Of a stretch of 64,000 bases of DNA, positions 1 to 7,324 are shown in pieces; position 1 is the stretch's first letter; every line of letters begins with the position of its first letter. A program made the translations under genes and the position numbers. The stretch spans positions 124,001-188,000 of the forward strand of contig JANQQV010000018.1 of assembly GCA_028284865.1 (NCBI GenBank). Direction: 5' to 3'. Origin of the DNA: Rhodothermales bacterium. GTDB lineage: Bacteria > Bacteroidota > Rhodothermia > Rhodothermales > UBA10348. Under the pieces are notes generated by a model that did no database searches, was not told the DNA's origin, and saw only the letters and a program-made list of their open reading frames with translations.

Positions 1-731
1 ATTACCAGGCGAATGGCAACAATGCCGGAAAGAAAGGCAGCGATCATACCCGGAGTCATCACACTCCATGCGGCTCCATCGAGCGCACTGTAGGCCTCAC
101 CGAGTTTGAGCATGGTCGCTCCGATAACTACGGGAAGCAGCATCAGGAATGAAAAGTCCGCCGCCTCTTCTGGATTGATCTTCTGATACATGGCCGTGCA
201 GATCGTCGCGCCGGATCGGGAAATTCCGGGAATCATGGCTGCGGCTTGAGCCAGGCCGATCAGGACCGCGTTGCCCGGGCCCACTTTGCGGGTGCCCTTG
301 TTGCTCCACATGGTCAGGAGCAGCAGTGTACCCGTTACGAGCAGCATGCCTGCGGCCAGCTTGGGCGATGTGAACGCCTCTTCGATACGATCCCCAAAGA
401 AGACGTAAATCAGACCGGTCGGAATCATGCTCAGCAGGACATGAATACCGAGCCGAAAATTGGCGTCTTGCTGATAGCTGGTATTCCATTGGCCAGGGCG
501 AACCAGCCCCTTGAGGATATCCGTGGTCAGGGCCCCCAGCCGATGGCGATACACCCAGGCGATACTCAGAACCGTTCCAAAATGGACCAGAACCTCGAAC
601 AACACGCCATCGTTGCCGGACTCCAAGCCCAGAACGTACTGCCCCAACACCAGATGTCCGGATGAGGACACTGGAAGGAATTCAGTGAGCCCTTGAATCA
701 GGCCGAGTATGATGGACTCCCACCAGGTCAT
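1..731 (-). CDS. uppP: Undecaprenyl-diphosphatase UppP (BacA), 3' end cut by window edge
   Basis: Reading the minus strand from the ATG at 731 gives an open frame that runs off the window start; about 243 residues are present and the family is about 270 long, so only the C-terminal tail is missing. UppP is a polytopic membrane enzyme that dephosphorylates undecaprenyl diphosphate to recycle the lipid carrier for peptidoglycan and surface polysaccharides. Two family signatures are visible: GLIQGLTEFLPVSSSGHL near the N-terminus, and AAMIPGISRSGATI in the second half. These hold the conserved Glu, Ser and Arg residues of the active site. Hydrophobic segments fill most of the remainder. No partner gene is in the window; the next gene (NFACT) is on the same strand but about 140 bases away. 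Identification is secure. Confidence 0.95.
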   Translation of the reverse strand, partial: MTWWESIILGLIQGLTEFLPVSSSGHLVLGQYVLGLESGNDGVLFEVLVHFGTVLSIAWVYRHRLGALTTDILKGLVRPGQWNTSYQQDANFRLGIHVLLSMIPTGLIYVFFGDRIEEAFTSPKLAAGMLLVTGTLLLLTMWSNKGTRKVGPGNAVLIGLAQAAAMIPGISRSGATICTAMYQKINPEEAADFSFLMLLPVVIGATMLKLGEAYSALDGAAWSVMTPGMIAAFLSGIVAIRLV

Positions 732-871
732 GGGTTCTGGAATTGGCTGAGTGCGTGAAGAAGCGAGAATCTACAACGCGGTTATCGGCCATGTGACGGG
801 CAACCTCACCCTTCGCAATAAATCGACAGCGAGCCCGCATAACAACTCACTGCTGGTCTGATGATCCGCGC

Positions 872-2464
872 TCAGTTCGGCAGGCCAGGCTCGATCAGAA
901 TGACCTCTTCCCTTTCAATGCGGACGGCGCCCTGCGCTGCCTTGCGAGGCTTGCGGACATACTTCCGCTGGGTCACGATGACCGGAGCCAATGCGCTGGT
1001 TCGTGCCTTGCTGAACCAAGCTGCCACGGCTGCGGCTTTCTCAACGACGTGCCGAGGTGGCTTGTCAGTGCGTCCCTTGACCCGCAAGACAGCATGTGAC
1101 CCGGCGACACCACGTGCATGCATCCACAGATCGAATGGACGCGAATCACGCAACGTCAACTCGTCATTCTGGCGCGCATTCCGGCCGACCCAGATTTCGT
1201 ATCCCTCTCCCAGATCGATCCTTCGATAGGGAATCCCGTCTTCGTCTCCCGCAGCTTGTTGGAGTGTTGAAATGACATCGGCATTGCGCTGCTTGAAATC
1301 CCGAACAGCGGCCACATCTGCCAGCTCCTTCACCTCGGAGTGCAAGATCTCCAGTCGGCTGGCCTGGGAACGCAATCCCTCCAAACGCTCTTGTGCAACT
1401 TCCCTCGCGGCCCGGCTGGATTTTGCCTTTTCGTAGTAGCGTTGGGCGTTTTCAACGGCGGACAACGTGGAATCCAACCGGATGGTCACTGTCGATCCAT
1501 CCCCGAGCAAGTCGGGCAACTGGGCCACCTCCGCCCCGGCTTTCACCTGATGCAGTTGGGCCATCAGCAAATGACCGAGATGCTCATAGTGCTCGGCCCT
1601 CGAAGGCTTGGCCAACTCGCTCTCAACTCGTTGCAGCGATCGCTCAGCCTGTGCGAACCGTTTGCGAATGGCTCCCAGCAGCGGTTTGTATTCCCCGTCG
1701 AATCGGGTTTGGGCCAGTTTGATGCGCGCGCAGACCCGGACCGCTTTATCGACCGAATCGAATCGCTCAGCTTCTGTCCCCAGGTGACGAAGCTCGGCCA
1801 ACGCCAAGGTCGGTTCTCCATCCTCGTCTTTGTACAGGCGAGGCGTTGGTTGATCCAATTCTCGGAGCAGGTTCTGACCTGTTTCAAACAGCCTGGCTGG
1901 GTCCTCTGTACCCCCCACCCTGAATAGCAATTCATCCCGGAGCGGCCCGGATAGAAGCGGCCAAAGTTTGGAGGCTGGCTTGCCGGAGGTCAATAGTCTC
2001 TCCACTTCGTCTACCGAGGCTGGCATGGAGGCCGACAGCGGCTCAGGCGCATTTTCGGGCGCGTTGCTTTTGAATGAGGCTACAATGGCCCCTTCGCCGT
2101 CCAGGTGGAGCGCATTGGCCCGGGCTCCGAAGGGAATCATGACGAGAACATGCCCCTCTTCAAAAGTCCACGTGATCAGTCGGTCCCCTTCAGCAATGGA
2201 GATATTCGTCAGAACCTTCGATCGAAGCCGAGGAAAATGATCGACCACATTCCTGCGCGACCGATTCGAGCTTTCATAGCGAAACAGGTGTCGGACCGGG
2301 GACTGCACAGACAGGTTTACCGACTGTACGTGTTCCTCCTCATCAACGAACACCATTACCAGACTTCCTTTGTGCTGGGAATAGGCATCAACCAGTCTGG
2401 AACCAGTCAACAAGGGAATCCACTCCCTGACAAGGGCACGGAGGGTGTAGTAGTTGGTCAGCAA
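872..2464 (-). CDS. rqcH: NFACT family protein (RqcH/Rqc2/FbpA-like)
   Basis: A 530-residue protein of the NFACT family. In bacteria such as Bacillus, RqcH binds the 50S subunit carrying a stalled peptidyl-tRNA and adds C-terminal alanine tails that mark the chain for proteolysis; I infer that role here. The N-terminal NFACT-N domain covers about residues 1-200 and keeps the Asp-Arg pair (D94-R95, in EGDRLITW) that is needed for tRNA recruitment in characterised members. A charged helical coiled-coil section lies around residues 240-390. The C-terminal NFACT-R domain (about 410-530) has the typical FDLWMHARGVAGSHAVLR motif. Length is a little below the 550-590 of Firmicutes homologues. The gene upstream on the same strand is a small membrane protein 45 bases away, so they may be cotranscribed. 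Confidence 0.9.
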   Translation of the reverse strand: MLTNYYTLRALVREWIPLLTGSRLVDAYSQHKGSLVMVFVDEEEHVQSVNLSVQSPVRHLFRYESSNRSRRNVVDHFPRLRSKVLTNISIAEGDRLITWTFEEGHVLVMIPFGARANALHLDGEGAIVASFKSNAPENAPEPLSASMPASVDEVERLLTSGKPASKLWPLLSGPLRDELLFRVGGTEDPARLFETGQNLLRELDQPTPRLYKDEDGEPTLALAELRHLGTEAERFDSVDKAVRVCARIKLAQTRFDGEYKPLLGAIRKRFAQAERSLQRVESELAKPSRAEHYEHLGHLLMAQLHQVKAGAEVAQLPDLLGDGSTVTIRLDSTLSAVENAQRYYEKAKSSRAAREVAQERLEGLRSQASRLEILHSEVKELADVAAVRDFKQRNADVISTLQQAAGDEDGIPYRRIDLGEGYEIWVGRNARQNDELTLRDSRPFDLWMHARGVAGSHAVLRVKGRTDKPPRHVVEKAAAVAAWFSKARTSALAPVIVTQRKYVRKPRKAAQGAVRIEREEVILIEPGLPN

Positions 2465-2509
2465 GATGGTGCACCGCCCATTCCGGGCGACGTAATCAAT
2501 CGGAGAAGA

Positions 2510-2890
2510 TCAGGAAGCCTTTCGTGCCTTTGGACGACGTCGGGCCTCGGCAACGACAGAAAGGATCCAGATGGCCGCCCAACCGGCCGCAGCCCAATAG
2601 AATTCGGCCCGAAGCAGCAGCACCAGGTTGGCCGCATACAGGAGATGGTAGAACCATGCCGGGACATCGCTGGCCTTCTGCTGAACAGCCGTCGCAGCGC
2701 TGGAGAGGCCGAAAACCTTGAGTAACAGCATCAAAGGTGTGTAGATGGCGATGATCCACCATCCCCAGGTCGCACCGGTGAACGCATAGACACCGATGAC
2801 GATGGTGACAGCAATATCGATGATGGCATTCTTGATCCAGTTCATACCGGCGAGACAGTCTGAGTAGAGAGGGAGGTCAAAGATCCACAT
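2510..2890 (-). CDS. Small polytopic membrane protein of unknown function
   Basis: I do not recognise this protein. The frame stays open to a GTG at 2989, but that start would lie inside the operator of the divergent ArsR gene, so I prefer the ATG at 2890 (126 residues); an internal ATG at 2845 is also possible. Three to four hydrophobic helices are visible: AIIDIAVTIVIGVYAF, WWIIAIYTPLMLLLKVF, a stretch through WFYHLLYAANLVLLL, and YWAAAGWAAIWILSVVA. The C-terminus is Arg/Lys rich (EARRRPKARKAS), which suggests a cytoplasmic tail by the positive-inside rule. It lies 45 bases upstream of the NFACT gene on the same strand and is divergent from arsR. No functional residues can be named. Confidence 0.7.
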   Translation of the reverse strand: MWIFDLPLYSDCLAGMNWIKNAIIDIAVTIVIGVYAFTGATWGWWIIAIYTPLMLLLKVFGLSSAATAVQQKASDVPAWFYHLLYAANLVLLLRAEFYWAAAGWAAIWILSVVAEARRRPKARKAS

Positions 2891-2952
2891 CACCTGTTCG
2901 GGGATCAAGAAGGGCTCCAAAGACCTGAATTCGGACGAACAACCCAGTCGGG

Positions 2953-2980
2953 TTGACAAAAGAATGCGAAGTTGTATATT
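2953..2980 (+). promoter_or_regulatory. Promoter of the arsR-SRPBCC operon
   Basis: A consensus-like sigma-70 promoter: TTGACA at 2953-2958 and TATATT at 2975-2980, 16 bases apart. Expected transcription start is about 2986-2990, which falls inside the palindrome described next and practically on the ATG at 2990. Confidence 0.75.
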
Positions 2981-2998
2981 GGTAACCACATGGTTACC
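2981..2998. promoter_or_regulatory. Perfect palindromic operator overlapping the arsR start codon
   Basis: GGTAACCA-CA-TGGTTACC is an 18-base perfect inverted repeat (8-base arms, 2-base centre). It abuts the -10 element, covers the predicted transcription start and contains the ATG of the ArsR-type regulator. ArsR-family dimers bind such dyads, so autorepression by blocking polymerase is the natural inference. Confidence 0.75.
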
Positions 2999-3406
2999 TA
3001 TTCATCCATACCTACACCTGGCGCCTTGTCTCCTGAATCGGACCCGGAACGGGAGAAGCAGCTGGACCTGACTTTCGGAGCATTGTCAGATCCGACGCGG
3101 CGCGCCATCCTCGGACAACTGTCTGGTGGTCCTTCGACCGTTGGCAAGCTGGCCGAACCCTTCGACATGTCCCGCCCTGCGATTTCAAAGCACCTTCGCG
3201 TGCTTGAACGTGCCGGTCTGGTGACAACAGAGAAGGACGGCAGGGTCAGCCGGTGCTCGCTTGATGCCCGTCCCATCCGGGCAGCAGCGGAATGGGTTGA
3301 GGTCTACAGGATGTTCTGGGAACAGCAACTCGACTCGCTGGCTCGCTATTTCGAGCAGCGGGATCACTCCCCGTCACCCAATCAGCCTGAGAGGGAATCC
3401 AAATGA
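2990..3406 (+). CDS. ArsR-family winged-helix transcriptional regulator
   Basis: A 138-residue repressor of the ArsR/SmtB type. The winged helix spans about residues 25-100, with the family opening LSDPTRRAILGQL, the helix-turn-helix around KLAEPFDMSRPAISKHLRVL and a beta wing at TTEKDGRVSRCSL. No Cys-rich metal site is present, so it belongs to the non-metal branch that is usually paired with SRPBCC/AHSA1 proteins, and the ligand is unknown. I chose the ATG at 2990 because it is the only ATG before the conserved domain and an upstream TTG lies in the -10 element. That start makes the mRNA leaderless or nearly so. The last four bases overlap the next gene (ATGA), indicating translational coupling. 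The palindrome on the start codon points to autoregulation. Confidence 0.9.
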   Translation: MVTYSSIPTPGALSPESDPEREKQLDLTFGALSDPTRRAILGQLSGGPSTVGKLAEPFDMSRPAISKHLRVLERAGLVTTEKDGRVSRCSLDARPIRAAAEWVEVYRMFWEQQLDSLARYFEQRDHSPSPNQPERESK

Positions 3407-3852
3407 ACAAGACCACCACCACAACCTCTTCCCTTCAAATGACCCGGATTATTCCGGCAGCAATCGAAGAGGTTTTCGAAGCCTGGACCAACCCTGAAAT
3501 CCTATCCCGCTGGTCTGCCCCAGAAGGGATCGAGCATATCTCCTATGACGTCGACCTGCGCGTAGGTGGGGCCTACACCCTGGTCATGAAAACGCCTGAG
3601 GGCCAGTTGCATACAGCTGTTGGGACCTACAAGGAGATCAACGCGCCGCACCGACTCGTTTACACGTGGGACTGGGTCGAAGAAGACTACCACATGGGTA
3701 TCGAAACCGTTGTGACGGTCGAACTGAGCGCTATCGGCGAACATACGGAAGTACTCCTCACCCATGAGCTCTTCCCGGCAGAAGAAGCGGTCCAAGGACA
3801 TAGCGAGGGCTGGACCAGTTGCCTGAATCGACTTGAAGGCCTGTTTGGGTGA
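3403..3852 (+). CDS. SRPBCC/AHSA1 domain protein (START-like fold)
   Basis: A 149-residue protein of the AHSA1-like branch of the SRPBCC superfamily, small helix-grip proteins with a deep hydrophobic pocket. Recognisable elements are the opening RIIPAAIEEVFEAWTNPE, the RWSAPEG turn, VGGAYTLVM, and the C-terminal helix ending in GWTSCLNRLEGLF. Genes like this are very often cotranscribed with a non-metal ArsR regulator, and here the ATG overlaps the regulator stop by four bases. The bound ligand and any enzymatic role are unknown. It may sense or sequester a small hydrophobic molecule; that is inference from the family only. It is followed by two strong hairpins. Confidence 0.88.
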   Translation: MNKTTTTTSSLQMTRIIPAAIEEVFEAWTNPEILSRWSAPEGIEHISYDVDLRVGGAYTLVMKTPEGQLHTAVGTYKEINAPHRLVYTWDWVEEDYHMGIETVVTVELSAIGEHTEVLLTHELFPAEEAVQGHSEGWTSCLNRLEGLFG

Positions 3853-3857
3853 CCGGT

Positions 3858-3882
3858 GGCCCGAGCCGAGATGGCTCGGGCC
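3858..3882 (+). terminator. Hairpin after the arsR-SRPBCC operon
   Basis: GGCCCGAGCC / GGCTCGGGCC forms a perfect 10-base stem with a 5-base loop beginning six bases after the SRPBCC stop codon. There is no T run behind it, so it may be a Rho-type or mRNA-stabilising end rather than a classical intrinsic terminator. Confidence 0.55.
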
Positions 3883-3934
3883 TACAACCCGCCTTCACGG
3901 CGTCTTTACAAAGTCGTCCGAAATCCCTACCGTT

Positions 3935-3966
3935 GTGGTGCGCGCGGCATGCGCCGCGCGCACCAC
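3935..3966 (+). repeat. Long perfect GC-rich inverted repeat
   Basis: Fourteen-base perfect arms (GTGGTGCGCGCGGC and its complement) flank a 4-base loop ATGC. The element ends 15 bases before the ATG at 3982. It lacks a T tract on either side. It could insulate the downstream gene or control its translation; the function is not shown by sequence alone. Confidence 0.55.
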
Positions 3967-3981
3967 TCATCGGACAGACTT

Positions 3982-4293
3982 ATGAAACGCGCCTTCGTCA
4001 TCGTGGCGGCAGTAGCATTCCTCGGATTGCTATTTGCCAAGCCATTGGACTTCATTTCCCATTACTCCGAGCACGCGACCCACGCAGCGCACGCCATCAA
4101 TACGGACAGAGACGTACCTGCTGATCGTCACATCCTGGCCGAATTCGAGAGGGCCTCTTCAGACACTGGACACCTGGGCATGGGCGCTTGGCTGATCATT
4201 GTCACCGTCCTTGGAGTCGGGACCGTTGTCGGACTGACGTCGCTGCGCAAGAAGCAGGCTGAGCGCAAGAACCGGAAGCGTGGCCTGACCTGA
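3982..4293 (+). CDS. Small His-rich two-helix membrane protein, unknown
   Basis: A 103-residue protein that I do not recognise. It begins MKRAFVIVAAVAFLGLLFA, a membrane helix or uncleaved signal anchor, followed by a His-rich stretch (HYSEHATHAAH, about residues 29-39) and a polar loop. A second helix GMGAWLIIVTVLGVGTVVGL lies at about residues 71-90, and the tail is strongly basic (RKKQAERKNRKR). That pattern predicts a hairpin with an exported loop and cytoplasmic basic tail. The frame is open further upstream, but that part would translate the two GC-rich hairpins, so I take the ATG just after them. It is convergent with the PrsW gene, with 27 bases between stops. Confidence 0.6.
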   Translation: MKRAFVIVAAVAFLGLLFAKPLDFISHYSEHATHAAHAINTDRDVPADRHILAEFERASSDTGHLGMGAWLIIVTVLGVGTVVGLTSLRKKQAERKNRKRGLT

Positions 4294-4302
4294 GCCGGCC
4301 TT

Positions 4303-4330
4303 AGCTGCCTCTACATGTCCTCAGGCAGCT
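4303..4330. terminator. Possible shared hairpin between convergent genes
   Basis: AGCTGCCT and AGGCAGCT form an 8-base stem with a 12-base loop in the gap between the small membrane protein and prsW, overlapping the prsW stop codon. No T tract follows, so this is a weak terminator candidate. Confidence 0.3.
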
Positions 4331-5334
4331 TCCCGCTCCGACAGCATGTTCAGCTGCCAGAGTTCTTTGCTGGACCATCGCTGAATCGGTTCGATCGCCA
4401 GCATACCCGCCTTGCCGATCGAGTCTTCGAGGTACTCGAGCTCCGTGAACTTGGCCCGAACACTCTCATCGGGTGGTGGCACGAATCCAGCTTCCTGCAT
4501 CATCAGCATCCCCTTGGCCCGGATCGAAAGCTCCACGCGTATGCGGATCAGGCAGAGCATGTCAGCCACAATGGGGCCCTCGAAATGATCACGGAGCGAC
4601 GTGAGATACTGCCCGATGCGTGAGGCAGAGAAGTCGCCACTCATCAACAGCGTCATCAACTCCTGATCGGTATCGAAACCCGTACCCAGCCAGGACCTCG
4701 TTTGCCGTTCGCTGTGATGGAACACCAGCATCACAACCAGAGGTGCGGTGACCATCAGAGTGGCCGTAGAGACAGCTGGGGTGAAGGGGAAATGGTTGTA
4801 GGCACTGTGTAGTACGATGGCCGGTGCGAGTGCCAGCAGAGCACCACCCAGCTTTGATCGCGCCGTATCGTGAACAAGCGTGCGCAGGATTACTGCGAAC
4901 ACCGTTGTCGCAACTCCATGCATGATCGCCGTGCCAAATCCTCGAATGACCCAAGTCTGCGTACCCGCGTCGAGCGCACTGAGGAAGTACAGATTCTCAA
5001 CCACGGCGAATCCGGCCCCAACGGAAAAGCCGATGATGGCCGCATCAACGCTGAACCCCACACGGTCGGCGTAGACGACAAACAGGATCCACGATGCCTT
5101 GAGCACCTCTTCGGTCACCGGAGCGATATACCTGGAGAGGAAAACCTGATCCACGTCCAGCAGACCGTACAGCCCATTGTTGACTAGCCACGCAGCTCCG
5201 GCAGCCACCATTCCCGCCGCGAGCGCGATGAGAACGGATCTGAATCGGACCAATTTGTAGCTGTCGATCAACACCAAGCCGGTCAAGAAAAAGACGACCG
5301 GGAGCAGGCTGATCAGGATGTGGATGGCGAACAT
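4321..5334 (-). CDS. prsW: PrsW-family intramembrane metalloprotease with C-terminal cytoplasmic extension
   Basis: A 337-residue polytopic membrane protein. PrsW of Bacillus performs site-1 cleavage of the anti-sigma factor RsiW; the family belongs to the CPBP-like glutamic/metalloprotease clan. The expected residues are present: E75-E76 in APVTEEVLKA, E113-N114 in GFAVVENLYF, H139 in TAIMHG, and H176/H181 in HSAYNH. About seven hydrophobic segments occupy residues 1-205. The last 130 residues are soluble and highly charged, with no motif I recognise. It lies just downstream of a sigma/anti-sigma block on the same strand but behind a terminator. Whether it cleaves that anti-sigma factor (a single-pass membrane protein) is an attractive but untested idea. 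Confidence 0.85.
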   Translation of the reverse strand: MFAIHILISLLPVVFFLTGLVLIDSYKLVRFRSVLIALAAGMVAAGAAWLVNNGLYGLLDVDQVFLSRYIAPVTEEVLKASWILFVVYADRVGFSVDAAIIGFSVGAGFAVVENLYFLSALDAGTQTWVIRGFGTAIMHGVATTVFAVILRTLVHDTARSKLGGALLALAPAIVLHSAYNHFPFTPAVSTATLMVTAPLVVMLVFHHSERQTRSWLGTGFDTDQELMTLLMSGDFSASRIGQYLTSLRDHFEGPIVADMLCLIRIRVELSIRAKGMLMMQEAGFVPPPDESVRAKFTELEYLEDSIGKAGMLAIEPIQRWSSKELWQLNMLSEREAA

Positions 5335-5365
5335 GGCCCGATGAGCAATGCGGGCAATCGCTCAC

Positions 5366-5409
5366 AAAACGAAAACGGCCCGCGGCAAATGAGTAGTGCC
5401 GACGGGCCG
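5366..5409 (-). terminator. Intrinsic terminator of the sigma/anti-sigma operon
   Basis: On the minus strand CGGCCCG and CGGGCCG form the outer stem and CGGCA/TGCCG the inner stem with a single-base bulge. The stem is followed by TTTTCGTTTT (plus-strand 5366-5375). It lies 40 bases after the anti-sigma stop. Confidence 0.8.
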
Positions 5410-5448
5410 AGTATAGGGTTTCAAGCGGTAACCGGAAACGGTGGGCAC

Positions 5449-6042
5449 TCAGGGCCGATTGATCGGAATACTGATCGAATCGCCGTTCGGCAGATTGATG
5501 ATGATCGCAGCACTGCTACCTGCTGGCATGCTGCCAACCAGTTGGGCAGTGATGCCTGAATCGTCATTCCAGATGGAGACGTCCACGGCATGGGAGTCGT
5601 CGAGCGTTACCGTTTCCTCGATGTCCGGATTGATGTCCGGGGTAATCATCGAGCCGCTGACACCTTCGATGGGCACAGCATCCGGCTGCAAAACAGACAT
5701 GGCTGCGAACATCACGAATGCGCCAACGACGAGTCCATAGGCCAGGTTGGCCCACGGACGGGCCCATAGCTTGATGGCAGGTCTGGCGGGTGCCTGTTGC
5801 TGGACGTGACTGCGCGCCCAAGCGGGTTCATCCGGCAGTGCATTCATCACCCGGGAGGAAAATCCATCGGGTAGCCGAGCGTCCGAGAGATGGTTGAGCG
5901 CTCTCCCCACGGCCATGGCAGCATCCAGCTCCGTCTGAATGGCTGGATCCTGGCGACAGAGTTCTGCCAGTTTCTGCGAGTCTGACGATGTGTTCTGACC
6001 GTCGACTTCGGCCTGGATAAGGGTAATGATATCCTGTGTCAT
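5449..6042 (-). CDS. Single-pass membrane anti-sigma factor
   Basis: A 197-residue protein that overlaps the ECF sigma gene by four bases (ATGA), the standard arrangement for an anti-sigma factor. An N-terminal cytoplasmic helical domain (about residues 1-90) resembles the anti-sigma fold but lacks the His-Cys-Cys zinc motif of ZAS proteins; only one Cys (C29) is there. One membrane helix covers about residues 98-118 (LAYGLVVGAFVMFAAMSVL), and residues 120-197 form an exported domain with Asp/Thr-rich beta-like sequence. It would hold the ECF sigma factor inactive at the membrane until released, perhaps by proteolysis. Assignment rests on context and topology rather than strong sequence similarity. 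Confidence 0.75.
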   Translation of the reverse strand: MTQDIITLIQAEVDGQNTSSDSQKLAELCRQDPAIQTELDAAMAVGRALNHLSDARLPDGFSSRVMNALPDEPAWARSHVQQQAPARPAIKLWARPWANLAYGLVVGAFVMFAAMSVLQPDAVPIEGVSGSMITPDINPDIEETVTLDDSHAVDVSIWNDDSGITAQLVGSMPAGSSAAIIINLPNGDSISIPINRP

Positions 6043-6587
6043 GCTTGGATCTGAATTCCGCGTTGCTCGAAAATCTGACGCAGTCGCTGCCGTGCGGTGT
6101 ACAGCCGCGACTTCACTTTCTTTTCCGTGATATCCATGATGTATGCGATATCCGGATAGGAAAAGTCCTGATAGTGACGCAGAATGATGATGGCACGATC
6201 GGGTGGAGTCAGCTCCATGAGCGCCTCCCCGATGCGTTCTTCCATCTCGTTTTCTTCCGTGAGCGCATCCGAGCTTCGCTGCTCGACCGCTTCGGCGTGC
6301 TCTACACCCGTCAGTGGCTTCTTCTTGCGGCGAAGATTGATCGATTCGTTCACTGCGATGCGATACAGCCAGCTGAAGAACTTGTATTCCGGCTTGTACC
6401 GATCCAGGTGCTCATACGCCTTCAGAAAAGCGGACTGGGCCGCATCTTCTGCATCGGGCGCATTTCGCAGGACGTTATATGCTACGGAGTACACGGCTGT
6501 CTGATATCGCTGAACCAGTTGGCCGAATGCAACCCGCTCTCCTTTGAGCGTCTGTTCGATCAGCTGGTCATCACTCTGTTCATTCAT
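6039..6587 (-). CDS. ECF RNA polymerase sigma factor (RpoE-like)
   Basis: A 182-residue extracytoplasmic-function sigma factor. Region 2 spans about residues 10-80 with QRYQTAVYSVAYNVLRN, DAEDAAQSAFLKAYEHL and the FFSWLYRIAVNESINLRR promoter-melting segment. Region 4 spans about 125-175 with LMELTPPDRAIIILRHYQ and a helix-turn-helix at YPDIAYIMDITEKKVKSRLY. It directs RNA polymerase to a stress or envelope regulon when freed from the membrane anti-sigma factor encoded by the overlapping next gene. Upstream, on the same strand and 49 bases away, lie a STAS protein and an RsbW-like kinase, so four regulators could be cotranscribed and end at the terminator at 5366-5409. Confidence 0.93.
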   Translation of the reverse strand: MNEQSDDQLIEQTLKGERVAFGQLVQRYQTAVYSVAYNVLRNAPDAEDAAQSAFLKAYEHLDRYKPEYKFFSWLYRIAVNESINLRRKKKPLTGVEHAEAVEQRSSDALTEENEMEERIGEALMELTPPDRAIIILRHYQDFSYPDIAYIMDITEKKVKSRLYTARQRLRQIFEQRGIQIQA

Positions 6588-6636
6588 GACCTTTTCCGAG
6601 GCAATTACAATTCAGTGCGATCAAAGTTGGAAATGG

Positions 6637-6921
6637 TTATCCCATGTCGAATATCTGGTCGAAACCAGCGTATTCGAACACCAGCTTGACGTGCGGATTG
6701 AGCCCTCGCAGCTTGAGAGAGCCACCTGACCCTGACAGTCGTTGTTGCGTGTGGAGAAGGACCGACAGACCGGCGCTGGAGATGTACTCCAGCTGATCAA
6801 AATGGACGGTCACTTCTCCGTCAAGTGTGTCGAACTCGGCAAAAGCCATTTCCGACTGGGTGGCATCCAGCCGCCCTTTGAGTCGCACTGTTTGCGCGCT
6901 CTCCCGAATGATATCAAGCAT
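6637..6921 (-). CDS. STAS-domain anti-sigma factor antagonist (SpoIIAA/RsbV-like)
   Basis: A 94-residue single STAS domain. The landmark is YISSAGLSVLL (about residues 45-55), which matches the loop and helix of SpoIIAA/RsbV where the first or second Ser is the phosphorylation site. The fold order beta-strands, TVRLKGRLDA, then the phospho-loop and KLRGLNPHVKLVFEYAGF is as expected. In the partner-switch scheme the unphosphorylated form binds the RsbW-like kinase and releases the kinase's target. The gene overlaps the kinase gene by eight bases, so the two are translationally coupled. No PP2C phosphatase that could reset it is in the window. Confidence 0.88.
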   Translation of the reverse strand: MLDIIRESAQTVRLKGRLDATQSEMAFAEFDTLDGEVTVHFDQLEYISSAGLSVLLHTQQRLSGSGGSLKLRGLNPHVKLVFEYAGFDQIFDMG

Positions 6922-7324
6922 CTTGCGTCAGCTGTTTTCCGAGTCGAATCGTCGTTTTCCGGTCCTTGTATTCATACACGATCTCATCCATGAATCGCTT
7001 GACCAGATGAATCCCCAGTCCACCCGGGGTGCGTTCGTGAAGGGTGGCATTCGTGTCTACTTCGCCAGCCTGTGTGTAGTCGAACGGCTCTGAGTCGAAG
7101 TCCACGAGGTTTACCAGCATCCGGTCGTCTTTGCGATCCACCTCTACCATGATGTCGTCCGCGCCGTGACCGTTGTATTTGACCATGTTGGTATAGAGCT
7201 CTTCGACGACCATGTTCAGGGCGAAAGACGCGCCCGTGTCGAAAGCGTAGTGATCACTCGCCTCGCCGAGGAACGCCACGATGGCCGACAATTCGTCGAT
7301 GTCCCGTCGGAAGTGGCGTTTCAT
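6914..7324 (-). CDS. RsbW/SpoIIAB-like serine kinase, anti-sigma regulatory factor
   Basis: A 136-residue GHKL ATPase domain (HATPase_c_2 type). The N box is VVEELYTNMVKYN, the G1 region is LVDFDSEPFDY, and the G2 box is PGGLGIHLVKRFMDE; together they form the ATP site. Family members phosphorylate a STAS antagonist and bind a sigma factor or other target. I start at the ATG at 7324 (MKRHFRRDID) because the frame upstream to 7420 shows no conserved sequence. It overlaps the STAS gene by eight bases, and the sigma/anti-sigma pair follows. The natural partner is the neighbouring STAS protein; whether the output is the ECF sigma factor or something elsewhere in the genome cannot be told. Confidence 0.87.
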   Translation of the reverse strand: MKRHFRRDIDELSAIVAFLGEASDHYAFDTGASFALNMVVEELYTNMVKYNGHGADDIMVEVDRKDDRMLVNLVDFDSEPFDYTQAGEVDTNATLHERTPGGLGIHLVKRFMDEIVYEYKDRKTTIRLGKQLTQDA

